Shown: piece after piece, positions 20,494-32,492 of the stretch
How the letters are laid out: each line of letters begins with the position of its first letter
Numbering within the stretch: the first letter of the stretch is position 1
Program-made: the position numbers and the translations under genes
Assembly: GCA_037039685.1 (NCBI GenBank)
Contig: JAWNGF010000010.1
Coordinates: 1,240,001 to 1,304,000 of the forward strand
DNA from: Ceratobasidium sp. AG-K
Lineage: Eukaryota > Basidiomycota > Agaricomycetes > Cantharellales > Ceratobasidiaceae
Direction of reading: 5' to 3'
Length of the DNA: 64,000 bases
Notes under the pieces: model-generated
What the model saw: the letters and a program-made list of their open reading frames with translations, nothing else
Databases searched by the model: none
Told to the model about the DNA's origin: nothing

Positions 20494-22475
20494 TTTCCCG
20501 AGTCTTCTACGATTGTTGCCTCTCTTCCTTTAACACTAGGTTCCGTCGTTATCCATTCCTTGGATGGGCATTTGAATGAACGGTGTCCTTCCTGTCTGCA
20601 CTTCAGGCAGCGGTTGGTTGCTATCCTCGCTTTGTATATTTCGTCAGGCAGCCATTTTGTAGAGGATTGTCCACTAGCGGTCGGTTGGGCGGCCTTTTTC
20701 CCTGTCGAGGTCTTGATTTGTTGCAACTTCTGGTCAATAGAGATTGCGATTGAGATCCACCGGTCAAGGGAAAGTTCTCGTTCTGTCCCATCTTCATTGA
20801 TCAGGGTCAGTTCAAAGCGAGCTAGTTCAGTCTTGACTTCTGATTTTAATCCTTCCTTGAACTGGTTGATCAGAGCTTCTTGTCCCCAGTTTACGTCTAC
20901 CAGAAGATATCGGAATTCCGAAGCATAGTTTGCTACAGAGTTGTTCTGCTTGCATTTTCGGATATCTGCTTCGGCTTTAGATTTTTTGTTTGGGTCGCTG
21001 AACTGTTCCATGAAGTGTGCCTTGAAACTTTCCCATGAGGCAAGGTTTTGGTTATTTTCCCTTTGGTTGAGCGATCATAGGAGAACTTGTGCCCAGTGAG
21101 TGGCAGCTTTGTTCTCGGATTTGAAATTTGCTAGGGCTTCGTGAATTCTTTCTTCATTGGAAGCATATTGATCGCCTAGTCGCACGAAGTAGCTTTCCAT
21201 TTGTGTGATGAACATTTCAGCACCTTCCCCTTTCTTTCCATCGAAGGCTTCTGGGCGAGTTACTTTGGGGCGTTGTGGACTGCTACCGACGTTAGGGTTC
21301 TCAGTCAGCCGTTGGATTCTTAATTCTAATTTGTCGATCCTGGTGGATTCCGCGTCAGGGTGTGGTGGAGAATTTGATCGCCTAGATGGGATCCCGTGCA
21401 GGGAAGTTTCGTCGATTTCTTCTCGCATATTGTTGATAGCTTCTTGAACCTCCATGATTTTGGTAGTGAAGGAAGTTCCCTCTTGTCATAAGTTTTCCAG
21501 TCCTTGAGTTACTGCTTCGTTCCATTCAAGTTGCCCTTGTCTTGTAGTGTTGAGTTCTTCGCGTACATTGTTCACTAGTCCTTGAGTGTTGGCAACCTCA
21601 TTTCGAAGGCGTGTCACGTCTTGTCCGACTAGAAAGGAATTATGTTCGCCATTTCTTGCCGAGTTCAGAATGTCTGTTAGGGTGCCTTGTAGGGTGTTGA
21701 TGGAGTCGTTAAAGATTTGTTGGTTGTTTGCTAGGACTTGTGTGGCTTGTTCTAGGCCACTAAGCCTTCGATCCATGGTGACCCTCATTCCGTCTATAAC
21801 CCTAAGGGTGGCGTTGTGTCTTCCTTCTAGGAGGTCGTCCAGGTCGTCTAAATTACTGATTACAGTCCTGCCGCTGGCGCTGGAACTTGAGCTTGAGCTT
21901 CCCGGATCACCGGCGCCTTGTGGTACCGGGGCCGACTGCCCGGAGTAACCCTGTGGGACATAGGGTGGTGCTGGAATCGCTGGTGTGACTGGTTGGGAAG
22001 CCATTGGGATTGGTCCTGCGTTGGTGATGGTTCCTCCAATTTGAGGGACTGTAGGTACATTGGGAATGTGTGGTGTAGGAGGAGGTCTAATGGGGACAAG
22101 CAACACGCCCCCATGAGTCTCGGGCTGGGGAGAAAAGAACTGCCTCCTATTCCCTAGTGGCCACAAGGGACGTGATGGCCCTGGACTTCCAGTTGAAATG
22201 CGGATCACAGCTGGAGTGGGGTCATTTGTGAGATCTCCTGGTTCTCTATTCGTGATGGTGGGTTCTTCTTCTTGTACTATTGTCATGTCAGAGGTGTCGA
22301 AAGCTCCTGGTATTGAAGATTGGCTCTGAGAACGTGCTTGAGCAGGACCTCCCGCTTGAGTTTGTGCGATGTCTTGCTCATTTAATGATCCAGTAGGCCT
22401 TGCTGCCCGACTGGGTCCTCTTCGTGTTGATCTAGTGGATGAGGGACGTGACCCTCCGTCTTCTTGAATAGACAT
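20475..22475 (-). pseudogene. gag: A3 gag, two TGA stops
   Basis: Starts at 22475 (MSIQEDGG) and matches A5 gag over its 666 codons. TGA at 21488-21486 after residue 329 and TGA at 21074-21072, both CGA in A5. The second is the same codon that is TGA in A1 and CAA in A2. The C-terminal piece keeps the knuckle CLKCRQEGHRSFKC. No functional Gag or Gag-Pol is expected. Confidence 0.9.
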
Positions 22476-22505
22476 GCTTGTATGTTTGTTGAGCTTGTTT
22501 TGTAA

Positions 22506-22960
22506 TGTCGTAAGCTTCCTTTTGGTGGCTTATGAGACAAGCCGCGATGGAGAGTGGACGGCACTAAGACCTAAGAGACCTCTTGAACCGCAACACACTT
22601 AAGCGTCTGTAGGCTCTTGAGGGTAGGGGTGGTTCTAAGTGTCACTCAGAGGGGATGTTTGACGAGACAAAACAAGCTGGGGTTGCCAGGCTTGTTGGTC
22701 CTCTATATATAACAAAGAAGCGGCCGAGTCATACAGAGCGCAGCCACATGAGTCACACAGTCTACCAGTCAGGAGTGTCCATGTGAGTCATGCTGTATGA
22801 ACAGACATGACTCGTACAAAGCACAGCCGCGTTACACAATGTAACAGCATAACCACAAGAAGGTGGCAACGCGGCAAACAGAAACGGGAACTTAACACAA
22901 AAGGGAGGACAGGCGGATGAGACACAGGGCGAGTCCAATGGAGTGAGCTGGCTCACGACA
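22506..22960 (-). repeat. A3 5' LTR
   Basis: 455 bp. Followed after 20 bp (AAAAG duplication plus the C zinc-knuckle remnant) by the B1 3' LTR. Confidence 0.93.
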
Positions 22961-22980
22961 AAAAGGGGCATATGGCTAAG

Positions 22981-23384
22981 TGTCCCGACTTGGGTCAATT
23001 AGGTGTATAAAGGTTAAGGGGTTCGACTTAGACAAGTCTTAGAACCCAAGGAGTAGTGATAGTGAGAGGATTTGATTGAACAAGTCCTAGTGGAGAGGAG
23101 GTCAAGCCTTGTCGTTAACCGGCTTGACCTCTGGGTTTATATACATGAGGGATCAAGGCCACGTCTTCATCTATCAGTGTGGGAAAGCCAAGTACAACTG
23201 ATGATGAGCGAGATAAGAGATATGACTCAGCATTCTGGAAGCATCACCAATATCAAATGAAAAGACAAATACATCACATGATACAAGTTAAGCGCCAGAG
23301 GACATTTGTACCAAAAAAGGAAAGTGTTCGGAAAAAAAGATATAAAATCAGAATAAAATGTCTGAGCTTAGTCAGCTCATGACA
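22981..23384 (-). repeat. B1 3' LTR
   Basis: 404 bp, bounded by TGTCATGAGC and GGGACA ends (reversed here), with the polypurine tract AGGAGGGGGTAA next to it. It lacks 9 bp present in other B LTRs near 23240 and differs from the 5' LTR at some 15 positions by eye, the most diverged pair in the window. Confidence 0.9.
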
Positions 23385-23394
23385 TTACCCCCTC

Positions 23395-26300
23395 CTAAGG
23401 GCCTGGCGCGGTGGGGTGGAGTTTGTGAAATTTATCAACCAGTTCAGGAGCGTTCTTGAGATCTTCCTTTGATTGCCAAGAGTTGTCTGCATGAGAGTAT
23501 CCTTTCCACTTGACGTAATAGTGGAGTTGACGGTGGATTTTCTTGGAATTAAGGATCTCTTTGACTTCCCACTCTTCTTCTCCTTCTTGTGTGACAATAG
23601 GGGGTGGTTGAGCGGGTTCGCGGCTGTGGGGATCAGAGTGGTATTTCTTGAGCAGCATGACATGGAAGACAGGATGAATCTTCATTGATTTTGGTAATTC
23701 CAGTCTAAAGGCATGAGTCCCTACTTTTTCCATTACTTTGTAAGGGCCTAAAACTTTGTGGGAGAGTTTTACTGAAGGTCTGTCTGTGGAAATGTTCTGA
23801 TGATTAAGCCAGACTTTATCCCCCGGGTTTATCTCTTCTGGTTCTTTGGCTCCTTTATCAAAGTAGTGTTTATAGGACTGATTTGCTAGAATGAGGGCGG
23901 CTTTGACTTTGTTGTATCCTTTCAACAGGAATTCCGCATGGGCATCAGCTTCAGGAACAGTATAGTCTGATTCTTCCCCAATGTTCATTCTAGGGTTGAA
24001 ACCCTGGCAGATTTGGAAAGGGGTTTTGCCAGTGGATGCTTGGATTCCATTGTTGTAAGCAAATTCTGCCATAGGGAGCAGGGCCACCCAGTCGTTTTGC
24101 CTATGGTTGACAAAAGCCCTGATAAAGATTTCAACGACTTGGTTTGCTCGTTCTGACTGTCCGTCTGTCCTTGGATGGTAGGCTGTGCTCAAGGTAGGTT
24201 TTACGTCCAACTGTTTGTACAGATGTCTAATGAACTTTGAGTTGAAAGTGGATCCTCTATCTGAGACTGTTGCTTTTGGGGTGCCGTGAAGTTTCCAAAT
24301 GTTTGCAACAAAGCTATTGGCTATGTCTACTGCTGTGGCCGTTGATTTGCAAGGGAGATAGTGTGCCATCTTGGAGAACCAATCTACTACTGTCAAGATT
24401 GCGTCATATCCTTCTGATTCTGGGAGCCCTACAATCATGTCGTAGGAGATCTCTTCCCAAGGTCTCTCAGGAATATGTAAAGGACGCAGTAGTCCTGTGG
24501 GGAGTTGGTTTGATGGTTTAACTTGAATGCATGTTTCGCAGTGTGACACATAAGAGTTGACAAATTTCTTCATGGTTGGCCAGTAGTAAGTTCTTGAGAC
24601 CAATTCCAATGTTCTTGCTTGTCCAGGATGCCCAGCTGTAATATTGTCATGGCGCGATTCCAATATCAGGTTTCTGACGGTTTCATCCTTGGGGACAAAG
24701 ATCTTTCCTTTGAACATTAGGAGTCCTTCTCTGTATTCCCAATCTTTGACTTTTTCTCCGTTTCTCAGCTTATTGTGGGCTTCCTCTAATCTGGGATCTT
24801 CGAGGATTGCTTCTCTGATTAGATCGTTAATTTCCTGGTCAGGGGTAATAGCCAAAATAAAAATGTCTGGTTTGAGGAGAACCTGGTTCTCTACCCCCCC
24901 CAAAGGTTCTAGGTCATATCGCCTCAAGAGAATGTCTGCTTTTTTGTTTTGGTTTCCTGGCCTGTACAAGATTTGGAAGTTGAAGTCCACCAAGAAATTC
25001 ATCCAGCGGATTTGGCATTGGTTCAATTGTTTGGATGATGAGAAGTATTCCAAATTTTTGTGATCTGTTATGACTTGAATGGCTTTTTCTGTGCCTTGAA
25101 GTAAGTGCCACCATTCTTTGAAGGCTCTAATGATTGCCAATAGTTCTTTGTCGAAAATGTCGTAGTTTTGTTCAGCCGGATTTAGTGATTTAGAAAGAAA
25201 AGCTACAGGGTGTAATTCCCTTCTTCATCCTTCTGAGATAAAACTGCTCCTGTGGCAAATCCCGATGCATCTGTCTCAAGGAAAAATTCCTTATTTTGAT
25301 CAGGCTGCATCATTACAGGTGCCACCTTAAGAGCTTCTTTTAGTGCATTCATGGCCTCTTGTTCTTTGCTTGTCCACTGCCACTTTTGATCCTTCTTAAG
25401 TAGGTTATATAGAGGTCTGGCTTTGCCAGCGAAGTCTTGAATGAATCTTTGATAGAAATTGACAAATCCTAGGAACTCTTGAACTTGTTTGAGATTCTTG
25501 GGTGCTTTCCAATTCATAGCCGCCGTGACCTTTTCCTGATCCGTTTCGATTCCTTTATTGGAAATGACCAATCCTACCCAGTCCAGTTTGGTTTGGTGGA
25601 ACTTGCATTTCCTCAATTTTGCAATCAACTTGTGTTCCCTTAGTCTTCTTAGCACCTCTTTCACGTGTCCTGGATGATCTTTGACTCGTTTGGAAAAAAC
25701 AAAGATATCATCAATGTATACAAGTACGAAAAACCCCCATAATGTCCCTGAATATAGAGTTCATTAGGGACTGGAAGCTTGATGGAGCGTTTTTGAGACC
25801 AAAGGGCATGACTTTCCATTTGTACATCCCGTATTGAGTTTTGAATGCCGTCTTCCATTCATGGCCTGCTGCTATTTGGGTTTGATGGAATCCCTGTGCC
25901 AAGTCTAGAGTGGGGCCAATGACAAATCCTTCCAGGGCCCTTAACCATTGGTCCAGTAGAGGTATTCCACTTGTGTTGAATTTGCATAGCGAATTCACAT
26001 ATCTGTAGTCAACGCAAAAGCGTAACTCTGGGTTGTTTGGATCTTCTGGATGTGGTTTTTTGACAAATAGAACCGGGGAAGCCAAAGGAGACTTAGAAAT
26101 CTGAATGTGTCCTCTTTGGATAAGGGTTTCTAGTACTTTCTTCATTTCTTTGTCTTCAGCTGGGGATGTTTTGTAAATAGGGCCGTGCTTTAGTTTAGCT
26201 TCTGGCAGGAGGTCAAGTGTAATGTCAGTTGGCCTGTGAGGTGGGAGTTCTTCTAATCTGGACTCGTCGAATACATCTGCAAACTCTTTGTATTCCTCTG

Positions 26301-26850
26301 GTAATGTAGTTTCGGCTGCAATTTGGAGTGTAGATGGGATTTCTAGGCAGTTTTTTGAGCAGAATTCGCTTGTGTATGCAATTGTCCTATTTTTCCAATT
26401 AACTTGTGGGTTATGTTTCTTGAGCCATGACATCCCGAGTACGATAGGGTGTCTTCCAATGTTTGTGACATGACATTCTATTTTGCTGGAATGTGTTCCC
26501 ATGACAAGTTTAAATTTGGTATAGTGGGTGACTTTTCCAGACAAAACTTCTCGCCCGTCTATAACTTGCAGAGTCTTTGGTTTTTCGTGTTGGAAAAGGG
26601 GAAGGTTTGCCCCTTTTGCTAGGGAAGGGTTGATGAAGCAGGAGGTTGTGCCGCAATCAAGGAGTGCTTGTCCAGAGAATTTTTTTGATCTGTTAATTGA
26701 CTTAGAATCAGGAGCCATAGCTAGTGGATGAGCAGTGAAATCAAGGTATAATTGGTTTTCATTTGATATTGACATGATTTCTAGTTCATCCATATTACTA
26801 GCTAATATATCACCAAGTACTTGGCTCCTTAATAAGCCTTGGTGACGTCT
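23395..26850 (-). pseudogene. pol: B1 pol, two frameshifts
   Basis: Full set of Pol domains: protease with DCGTTS, RT, RNase H, integrase (HHCC, DDE) and C-terminal chromodomain (EEWEVKEIL..YYVKWKGY). The Asp-Cys-Gly triad is shared by all B copies, so it is a family trait and not damage. An extra base at 25728 breaks the frame just before YIDD; B3 has the same insertion and B2 does not. A one-base deletion near 25218 (GAAGGGAATT for GAAGGGAAATT) breaks it again inside RNase H. Frames: 26793-25711, 25664-25203, 25140-23395. Confidence 0.9.
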
Positions 26851-28181
26851 TTTCCCGATTCAATGTCTGAAGAGATTTCTTCAATCTGAGCTTCAAACCC
26901 TGAGGCTGTGTTCTTGGAAGGACAGACTCTTGCTGAGTGTCCCTTGCTGCCACAGGTGAAGCAAATCATTGGTCCCTTTCCTTTTCCATCAAGATCCATT
27001 GCATTAGGGTCTTTAGCAGGAGTGGACAATTTGAGTGTTTGAATGATAGGAGCGTTGAAGGTACTGGTTCGGGTGTCTTTTTGAATCGCTCCAAAAGGGA
27101 CATTTCCTTTTGTCCCATTGTCCCAGGAGATCTGTGGAACTGAATGGCCCTTGGCGTTTCTGGTAATGCTTGAGATTTTGCCGTATTGCACCCCCCCTGT
27201 AGGTTTTGACATAAAGACACGATTGTTTACATTGAATCTTTGACCCAGTGAGGTGTTTGGAGTGCTTGTGGTTGTCTTGGAAGTAGTTTGTTTCGAAGTG
27301 CTGGTTTGTGGGCTTTGCAATTTCTTTGGTGCATTAATGGCATTCATTGTGGAGTCAATTTCCAGGGCTCTTTCGCGAACTTGGTTGAATGTCCTTGTTG
27401 CTTCATGGGGTTTAAAGTTCTGTGACACCATGGCCATCTTGATTTCATCTTTAAGACCGTCGTAGAAATCATCACAAAGTACTCGATCAGTGTATCCGAG
27501 TACCAATGAATAAGTAACAAAGTCTCGTAGATAATCTTGGACAGAGTTCTTCTGGGTCAATTTCTTGTATAGTTGTCTATATCAGTTGATCTTGTGAACA
27601 TTGCCAAACCTAGCTTGCATTTCATTCCAGAACTCATCCATGTCGTGTAGCCAATTTGTTGCTCCCCTTCTTGCCGTGTCTAAATCAATTCCAGGTTGCA
27701 TCCATACATAGGCAGGCCCCTTGCAATAACCCATGATATAAGTGATTTTTTGTTCTGTGGTTGCTTGTGGGGATGTATGATTTATGTACAAAGTACATTG
27801 CGACTTAAACTCATCAAATTTGTCTACATCTCCAGAAAATTCTTCTGGGGGATGCATTTTGAGTTTGTATCCTGGGGTGGTTGTTGACGCAGTGGTGGAG
27901 GGTGTTGCACCCAGGTTTGCAAGTGACTGAGACACTGCATTCATTAATTGGTGAAGGGGTGCAATTTGTGCAGTTTGATTTTGAACTGCAAGGATATCTG
28001 CAACGTTATTGTCAATTCCCTGTTCTAGGGTAGAGGTGATACCATTTAAGGCATTAATATGACCGTTAATTTTTCGCACTTTGTCTATTAAGGCATTGAT
28101 TGCATGTGCAACTACATCGGGTCCAGATGTTGCTGAAATTTGGGTAAATCCCCCTTGACTAGGTGATGGGGCTCTCGACAT
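26829..28181 (-). pseudogene. gag: B1 gag, interrupted by one TGA
   Basis: 450-codon Gag from ATG 28181 (MSRAPSPSQGG). Gag domain around KMHPPEEFSGDVDKFDEF; CCHC knuckle CFTCGSKGHSARVC near the end. TGA at 27584-27582 (B2 has CAA) is shared with B3. The slippery heptamer GGGAAAA is at 26856-26850. Confidence 0.9.
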
Positions 28182-28247
28182 ATTGGAGTGGGGAAAAAGG
28201 TAGATTTATTGGGATCCAAGGCCATACAAAATATCACGGATTCTTCT

Positions 28248-28466
28248 TCAAACCCTTCTGTCTTTAATGATGCGCAAACTCCTCAAAAATACCAATTCAA
28301 GATTTTTGTCTTCCAAGAACAACGCGTTGATTACTCCTAGTTTGTCGTACTGTTTGTATATGTAGTTGCAATGAACATCTTCAATAAAGAGTTTTAGGGA
28401 CTCTAGTCTAAGCTGTTCCCTGTGTTGTTCCTGTGTGAGTTGAGGTCTTGGTCCCACTGAAAAGGG
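28248..28466 (-). pseudogene. B1 leader ORF2, truncated by TGA
   Basis: Homolog of the 83-codon ORF2 of B2 and B3 in the -1 frame of ORF1. A TGA at 28250-28248 replaces the CGA found in B3, removing the last 14 residues. The candidate heptamer CCCTTTT is at 28466-28460. Confidence 0.7.
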
Positions 28467-29016
28467 TTGGGTGCAATGGTATTAAGGTGATTTAGAAGGC
28501 GGTAATCCTGGTTCATAGGAATACGCACTTCTGCTGCAAGATGACAGTATTTGCCCTTGATTTTGTCTTTAAGGGTTTCGATAGTACGCCACTGACGTTT
28601 GTTGTTGTTGATGAGGTTTTTGACCTTTCGAGTGTGTTTTTCTTGGATTTTAATAAGTTGGTCGCAATTTTCAATCAAGACGCAGGTTTGTTCTTGCAAG
28701 CGCTCGACTTCGATATTGGTGTCAGCTAGATTTATGCTTTGGACACGATCTTGATTGGCTTGTTGCTTGTTTGTGTTGTCGAGGTTTATTTTGATGAACT
28801 CAAGCCTTGAATGAAGAGCTTGATAATTGGCTTCGAGTTGATGGTGGTTTTCGTTGTTTTTGGTACGTTCGACCCTTAAATCCTCTGCTTGTTCAACTTG
28901 ATCTTCTTCTAGTACTTCAATTCGACTGTTTAATTTGTTGACTTTGGTGTCTAGATCAAGTACGAAATCTTTTAGTCTAAAGACTGCTTCGCAGAGGCTA
29001 AAAAATGCGGGGAACA
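28403..29016 (-). CDS. B1 leader ORF1, coiled-coil protein with splice-made start
   Basis: Same 204-residue coiled-coil frame as in B2 and B3, with no ATG in the unspliced sequence. A 50-nt intron at 29066-29017 (GTACGC..AAAAG) joins a terminal A (29067) to TG, creating the ATG. It overlaps ORF2 by about 60 nt. Function unknown. Confidence 0.65.
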
Positions 29017-29159
29017 CTTTTAAGGTTAATTAGTTAGTTACTAATTAGTTCCTTTTTAATGCGTACTGATGGAAACGACAAGTTGATGTGGTTCTTGATG
29101 GATGAGAGTGTTAACTTGGGTGGTGCTCTGACCACTTTCCAGTTTTGCTTGAGAGGATC

Positions 29160-29370
29160 ATCAGAGAAAACCAGACTTCTCCCGTAGATCTACAAGAGCG
29201 GAAATAGACACCTGTAGATAGGGAGACAACCCCATCTACCCCAACACACTTAGTCTACGTTAGATCTACCGTAGATCTACCATAGATCCACTGCTGTTCT
29301 ACGACTTAAGCTACCTTGCTCTGTCAGTCAAAGGAGAATATCTACTGTAGACACACTTTGCTGACTCATA
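29160..29370 (+). repeat. left terminal and subterminal repeats of the DNA transposon
   Basis: Imperfect terminal inverted repeat in the first ~35 bp, then a cluster of GTAGATCTAC, ATCTACC and GTAGATC motifs, most dense at 29185-29290 and again near 29340. Such clusters bind transposase in CACTA-like elements; that role is inferred here. Confidence 0.7.
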
Positions 29371-29530
29371 TTTATGCTGACCCACACATACTGTTTGCAA
29401 ATAGTATGCTTACATACGCTCACGGCTCCTTTGCATGCGTGCACGCATCCGGTGCAATTAGATCAAAAGATAGATATATTATCAACGACACAAGCTCGCA
29501 CGTAGGATAGAAGCGAAAACGAAGACAGTG

Positions 29531-32060
29531 TTACACATGCATAGCCCACTTCTTTGGCCGTTTGGTCGGCACATCGCCCTGCTCACCGTAATCCTCGCCA
29601 TCATCTTCCCCGTCGCCATGTTGTCGCTTCTTTGCCGTCAACTGCTTGATGCAGGGGGATTTGGTGGGGGAGGCGCTGGATGATTTGACGGCTCGACTGA
29701 GACTCGGCTTCGATGCCAAAGATTTCGGCTTGGATGTCGACGGCTTGGACTTTGACGGCTTGGATGTCGAAGCTTGCGAACGACTCTCGCGCTCGGGGGA
29801 TCGAGTCGGGCGGGATTGGGGGCTGGTACGCAAACCTTCAGGATCCACCGGTGTTCGTCTCGCCTTCGCTTTGGCTTGCTGGTGGGTCTCGGACTTGTCC
29901 TCCTCGTCCTGCTCTTCCTCCTTCTCCTCATCCTCAGTCTCCTCACCCTCGTCCTCGCCATCCTTCCCCGCTCCCCGTGTCCCCTTCCTGGCCTTGCTCC
30001 GACCATAGGCCCCGTCCCAACCATTGCCCTTTCCCTTCCCGCGCTTCTTGCCCTCCTCCTTATCGTCCTCCTCCTTGTCTGCCGTCTGGTTCCCACCCTC
30101 ATCACAGCTCTCACTATCGTCCTCGCCGGCGGGGAGTTTGTTGTTGTCGGAGGTCTTGCAAGGCTTGGGGCGAGGCAGATCATGTCGCTCGTTGTCCTCG
30201 TCCACATCGCGGTCAGGGGAAGGTCGGCGAGGCTTGGGGCGAGGCTTGTGGGGGACGTGTGGTTCGCCGTCCTCATCAACATCGTGTTCGGGGGGAGGTC
30301 AGCGAGGCTTGGGACGAGGCTTGTGGGGGACTCGGGGCTTGCTCTCCTCGTCGAAAGCGACGTCGGGGTCAGAGCCAGGAAACTCGTCAAAGCCACCAGA
30401 CTCGTCGGAGGCGGGTGGTGCATTGACTCGCAAGTTGCGAGTGAACTGCTTCAAAGCCCCAACCACAGCCCGGCGGTCTTGCTCGCTAGGTTGGTCCGGG
30501 AGGATGAGTGGCACCGACTGGTCTGAGGCACCCAGTGTTTTTCTGGGCGTCGGAGCCAGAACCTTAGCGTGTTTCCTGTACGCAGTAATAAGATGAAATA
30601 ACACAAGTACGAAGTTGAATTACTTACCGTGCGGAGATATACCATTGTTTACGCATTACTTCCATGAGTGCCCCGTTAATTGTTTCAAATTGCTGGAGGG
30701 TGTGGAGGTGCTTGTTGAAGTACTTCTCCACATCCTTCGCGTGCATCTTGGTATTGACCTTCACCCTGGTTGTATACAGCTCGAGACCCCACTTGCTCTG
30801 TGGTAGAAGTATGTCAGAATAAATCCAATAAGCGTGTTGCACTTACAAAGGCGCAGGCTAGGGCCATGGCCGGCAGCGGCATTCCGTCCTCCCCGCCAAA
30901 CAGCTCCATGTGAAGTACGCCGATGGGGGTACTTTTCTGCTTCACGTCGAAGAAGGCCGCGTTTATTGCCTTCATAACGTGGTCGTGCTGGTACTGCCCC
31001 TTGCCTGGCGGCGAGTTGGGCTTCAAGGATCGCACACGGTCAGTAAGAGCAAACAGATTGTAAATCATTGTACCTTTGTGTGGAAGCCGTGAGGCAATAA
31101 CCCAGCAACCACTGCTTTCACCTCCTTTGCACTCTTGTCCAGCAGTCCATACGAATCCTTGAGTGTGCCGACGATCGTGTCCTTCAGGCAACCTTGGTAA
31201 CTCTGAATGCGTTGGCGTATCTATGTTCGAGGATTGTTTCCGGTCAGTTCCGGAAGCGTACATTAGGCCTGTTACTTACTAATTGCCAATGATTATTATT
31301 GACTCGGTATATGGAATCGTCAGGTGAGACGCCAATTTCCCGTGCGGCTTGCTTCCAGTATATCGTGCTTAGCTCGTCAATTGCCTTGAAATTCTTGAAG
31401 AACCCTTCGGTGACCAGGTGGGCAAGGACGACTTTGTACGTCGCGTCAACAATTTCCAGCATGACGCCATCGTAATCCAGCCTTCGAGGTTTGCGGCCCG
31501 ACACGACGAGTGACTGAGAAATCGACTGGTTATAAGAGGGTTATACACAATACAAGGTAACATACCTGGGACGTCGCTGAATCCTGGATCTTGTCAACAA
31601 AGTTCCCATCAAAATCCGACGCAAAATCGCCGTCAGACCGCTCGTAAGGGGAGCTCGATCGGGAACTTAGGGCCGACGCAACAGACGCGACGCGCACACG
31701 CGTTACTGCGCTCATCGGGACTGGCGAGTCTCGGTAGGACTTCAAGGGGGCGCAGTAGGAACCGGCGGGAGTAGAGTGGCGTGGGACTACGGCAGGTGTT
31801 TGACCCATCAAAGGTTGTGCCCGTCCCTTTGCTCCGCGCAACGACAACGACGAGGAGGTATGCGGGACAGGTTCATCTAGTTCAATTGACCCTAGCGTGG
31901 TAATCTATCATAATAAAACAATGTAAACATACTTGAGCGATGAAGAATGAACAAGACTTACGCCTTTGTAACGATCCTCCTGGGCGCTCCCGCTCTTGTT
32001 GGATGGCGTGTGTTTGCCCCCCTCCCAAATCGTTTGCAAGGCGGCATAGGGATATTTGGT
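29531..32060 (-). pseudogene. DUF6532-like gene, 3' part (exons 3b-9)
   Basis: Continuation of the gene that starts at 39671 and is cut by B2. Exons by splice signals and frame: 32060-31962, 31904-31566, 31525-31280, 31220-31074, 31020-30847, 30797-30628, 30575-29531. All junctions keep frame. The core (ILEIVDATYK-like start, GLLPHGFHTK, FGGEDGMPLPAMALACAF) resembles DUF6532 proteins of basidiomycetes; I am moderately sure. The last exon holds a Pro/Lys/Arg repeat, a long acidic/Ser tract and a basic C-terminus (KKRQHGDGEDD, KRPKKW) suggesting a nuclear protein. A TGA at 30301-30299 lies within a CGC-CGA repeat and is probably CGA-derived. Joined to the 5' part the protein would be 922 residues. 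Confidence 0.72.
30160..30370 (-). repeat. ~93-bp coding minisatellite in the last DUF6532-gene exon
   Basis: About two full copies and a diverged third of a unit encoding DVDEDxxPHVPHKPRPKPRR-like sequence. The in-frame TGA lies in this tract. Confidence 0.6.
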
Positions 32061-32065
32061 GTGAT

Positions 32066-32482
32066 TGTCCCGACTTGGGTCAATTAGGTATATAAAGGTT
32101 AAGGGGTTCGACTTAGATAAGTCTTGGAACCCAAGGAGTAGCGATTTAAGTGAGAGGATTTAATTGGGCAAGTCCTAGTGGAGAGGAGGTCAAGCCTTGT
32201 CGTTAACCGGCTTGACCTCTGGGTTTATATACATGAGGGAATCATGCCACGTCATCATCTATCAGTGTGGGAAAGCCGAGTACAACCGATGCTAAGCGAG
32301 ATAAGAGACATGACTCAACATTCTGGAAGTTCCGGAAGCATCACCAATATCAAATGAAAAGACAAATACATCACATGATACAAGTTTAAGCGCCATAGGA
32401 CATTTGTACCAAAAAAGGAAAGTGTTCGGAAAAAAAGATATAAAATCAGAATAAAATGTCTGAGCTTAGTCAGCTCATGACA
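32066..32482 (-). repeat. B2 3' LTR
   Basis: 417 bp, ends TGTCATGAGC and GGGACA on the element strand. Polypurine tract abuts at 32483. Confidence 0.94.
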
Positions 32483-32492
32483 TTACCCCCTC

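Larger units (their letters stand above)
15733..22960 (-). mobile_element. A3: full-length family A element with nonsense mutations
   Basis: 7,228 bp, AAAAG duplication at 15728-15732 and 22961-22965. 3' LTR 15733-16187, 5' LTR 22506-22960, primer site 22492-22503. The LTRs differ at only about two positions, so insertion is recent, yet gag has two and pol one CGA-to-TGA changes. Confidence 0.96.
5574..22980 (+). mobile_element. C: family C Ty3/gypsy remnant, split by four later insertions
   Basis: Oldest layer on the left. It consists of a 5' LTR (5574-6019), a self-primer site, a long leader (6034-6975) interrupted by a solo A LTR, and gag in three pieces (6976-7809, 15042-15732, 22966-22980). 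The pieces are separated by A2 and A3 and end at B1. Removing A2 with one copy of its TATGC duplication restores an uninterrupted gag frame. No family C pol or 3' LTR is present; the sequence on the far side of B1 belongs to A4. Confidence 0.8.
22981..29159 (-). mobile_element. B1: family B Ty3/gypsy chromovirus, 3' part
   Basis: 3' LTR, pol, gag and leader ORFs of a family B element whose 5' end is at 53930-54684. The two parts join exactly in the leader (GAG-GATC-TGGC), separated by the 24.8-kb DNA transposon. Joined length is about 6.93 kb, as in B2 and B3. The outer flanks are CTAAG (in C gag) and CTGAG (in A4 pol), so they do not come from one simple target. Confidence 0.92.

Noticed and set aside
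29638..30596. Long Arg/Pro/Ser-rich ORFs on both strands over 29638-30596
   Set aside because: They are other-frame readings of the GC-rich repetitive last exon of the DUF6532-like gene; only the minus-strand frame of that exon joins the upstream exons in phase.
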